Assembly: GCA_041608535.1 (NCBI GenBank) | Contig: JBFISM010000049.1 | Coordinates: forward strand, 1 to 22,761 | Source: JBFISM01 sp041608535 | Lineage (GTDB): Bacteria > Actinomycetota > Acidimicrobiia > Spongiisociales > UBA5794 | DNA: 22,761 nt | Direction: 5' to 3' | Shown: piece by piece, positions 22,612 through 22,761 of the stretch | Layout: each line of letters begins with the position of its first letter | How positions within the stretch are numbered: position 1 is the first letter of the stretch | Made by a program: the position numbers and the translations under genes | Notes under the pieces: generated by a model | Told to the model about the DNA's origin: nothing | What the model saw: the letters and a program-made list of their open reading frames with translations, nothing else | Database searches by the model: none

Positions 22612-22761
22612 TCACCCCAGGTCGACGACCATCGTTTGCAGGTCCGTGAACTCCTCGATCTTGCCGCGGCCCCAACCGGTGTCGGTACCGGCGGCGCCAC
22701 CGAACGGTTGGAACGTCTCCCAGAAGTCGGTGGAGTCGTTGATGACGACGGTGCCGCTGCG
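22612..22761 (-). CDS. Aldehyde dehydrogenase, C-terminal end (partial)
   Basis: The minus strand is open from the window edge to a TGA at 22614-22612. The 49 visible residues have the family's C-terminal pattern: GTVVINDS, then QPFGGAAGTDTGWGRGK (the usual P-x-GG-x-K-x-SG-x-GR region), IEEFTDLQTMVVDL. NAD(P)-dependent aldehyde dehydrogenases oxidise aldehydes to acids. Next to an amine oxidase, a putrescine-type transaminase and gabT, 4-aminobutyraldehyde or succinate semialdehyde are the likely substrates. The catalytic cysteine and the start are outside the window. Confidence 0.85.
   Translation of the reverse strand, partial: RSGTVVINDSTDFWETFQPFGGAAGTDTGWGRGKIEEFTDLQTMVVDLG

Noticed and set aside
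21605..22675. 356-aa open frame on the minus strand opposite the endonuclease-like gene
   Set aside because: Its N-terminal peptide (VECAYSPRNRR...KHT) recurs wherever a palindrome is translated backwards, so it is an artefact of the repeat and not a conserved protein motif.

Overview
The window is GC-rich, uses many GTG starts, and has tightly packed, often overlapping genes. This points to a high-GC actinobacterium. The secreted protein at 11106-12827 ends in S-layer-homology repeats of a type (F-x-DD-x-x-S-x-F-E-x-D-I-N-x-L, then GCNPP) that I associate with Acidimicrobiia, so that class is my best guess. No rRNA, tRNA, CRISPR array, transposase or integrase is visible, and no gene-free gap exceeds about 200 bases.

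Layout. (1) 1-3658, plus strand: the tail of an unknown gene, an unrecognised 321-aa protein, a two-helix membrane protein, a secreted RTX-type calcium-binding repeat protein, an N-acetylmuramoyl-L-alanine amidase-like protein without a signal peptide, and a RidA-family protein lacking the usual catalytic arginine. (2) 3674-7344: a ComEC-like metallo-beta-lactamase (MBL) hydrolase and a small conserved protein on the minus strand, divergent from a large CHAT (caspase-like) protease with a CBS-like N-terminus and a four-cysteine site. This pair is the best candidate for an uncharacterised stress or defence module. (3) 7403-10300, minus strand: an HTTM-type membrane protein with its overlapping membrane partner, then a second MBL hydrolase divergent from a peroxiredoxin (10376-11023). 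(4) 11106-13878, minus strand: the SLH-anchored delta-60 repeat protein and an RsbW-like ATPase fused to a methanogen-output-domain-1-like module. (5) 13911 to the end: an amine catabolism island. It contains an SpuC-like putrescine aminotransferase and its Lrp/AsnC regulator (minus), divergent from gabT, a C45 Ntn-hydrolase, a GNAT acetyltransferase and an agmatinase-type ureohydrolase (plus, all overlapping). After a structured leader come a PuuB-like FAD amine oxidoreductase, a winged-helix/DUF559-type endonuclease protein, and the C-terminus of an aldehyde dehydrogenase (minus).

The island can be read as a route: the ureohydrolase releases putrescine (or GABA) from a guanidino compound, the SpuC-like transaminase or FAD oxidase deaminates the amine, the aldehyde dehydrogenase oxidises the aldehyde, and GabT feeds GABA carbon towards succinate. 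This assignment is inferred from families and context.

The most striking non-coding signal is a family of four 49-bp palindromic elements at 7349-7397, 17264-17312, 21554-21602 and 22558-22606. All have identical 13-bp arms, a 23-nt centre holding a second short stem, and the same orientation. Each lies at the 3' end of a plus-strand gene. Two of them encode the last residues of the gene they follow.
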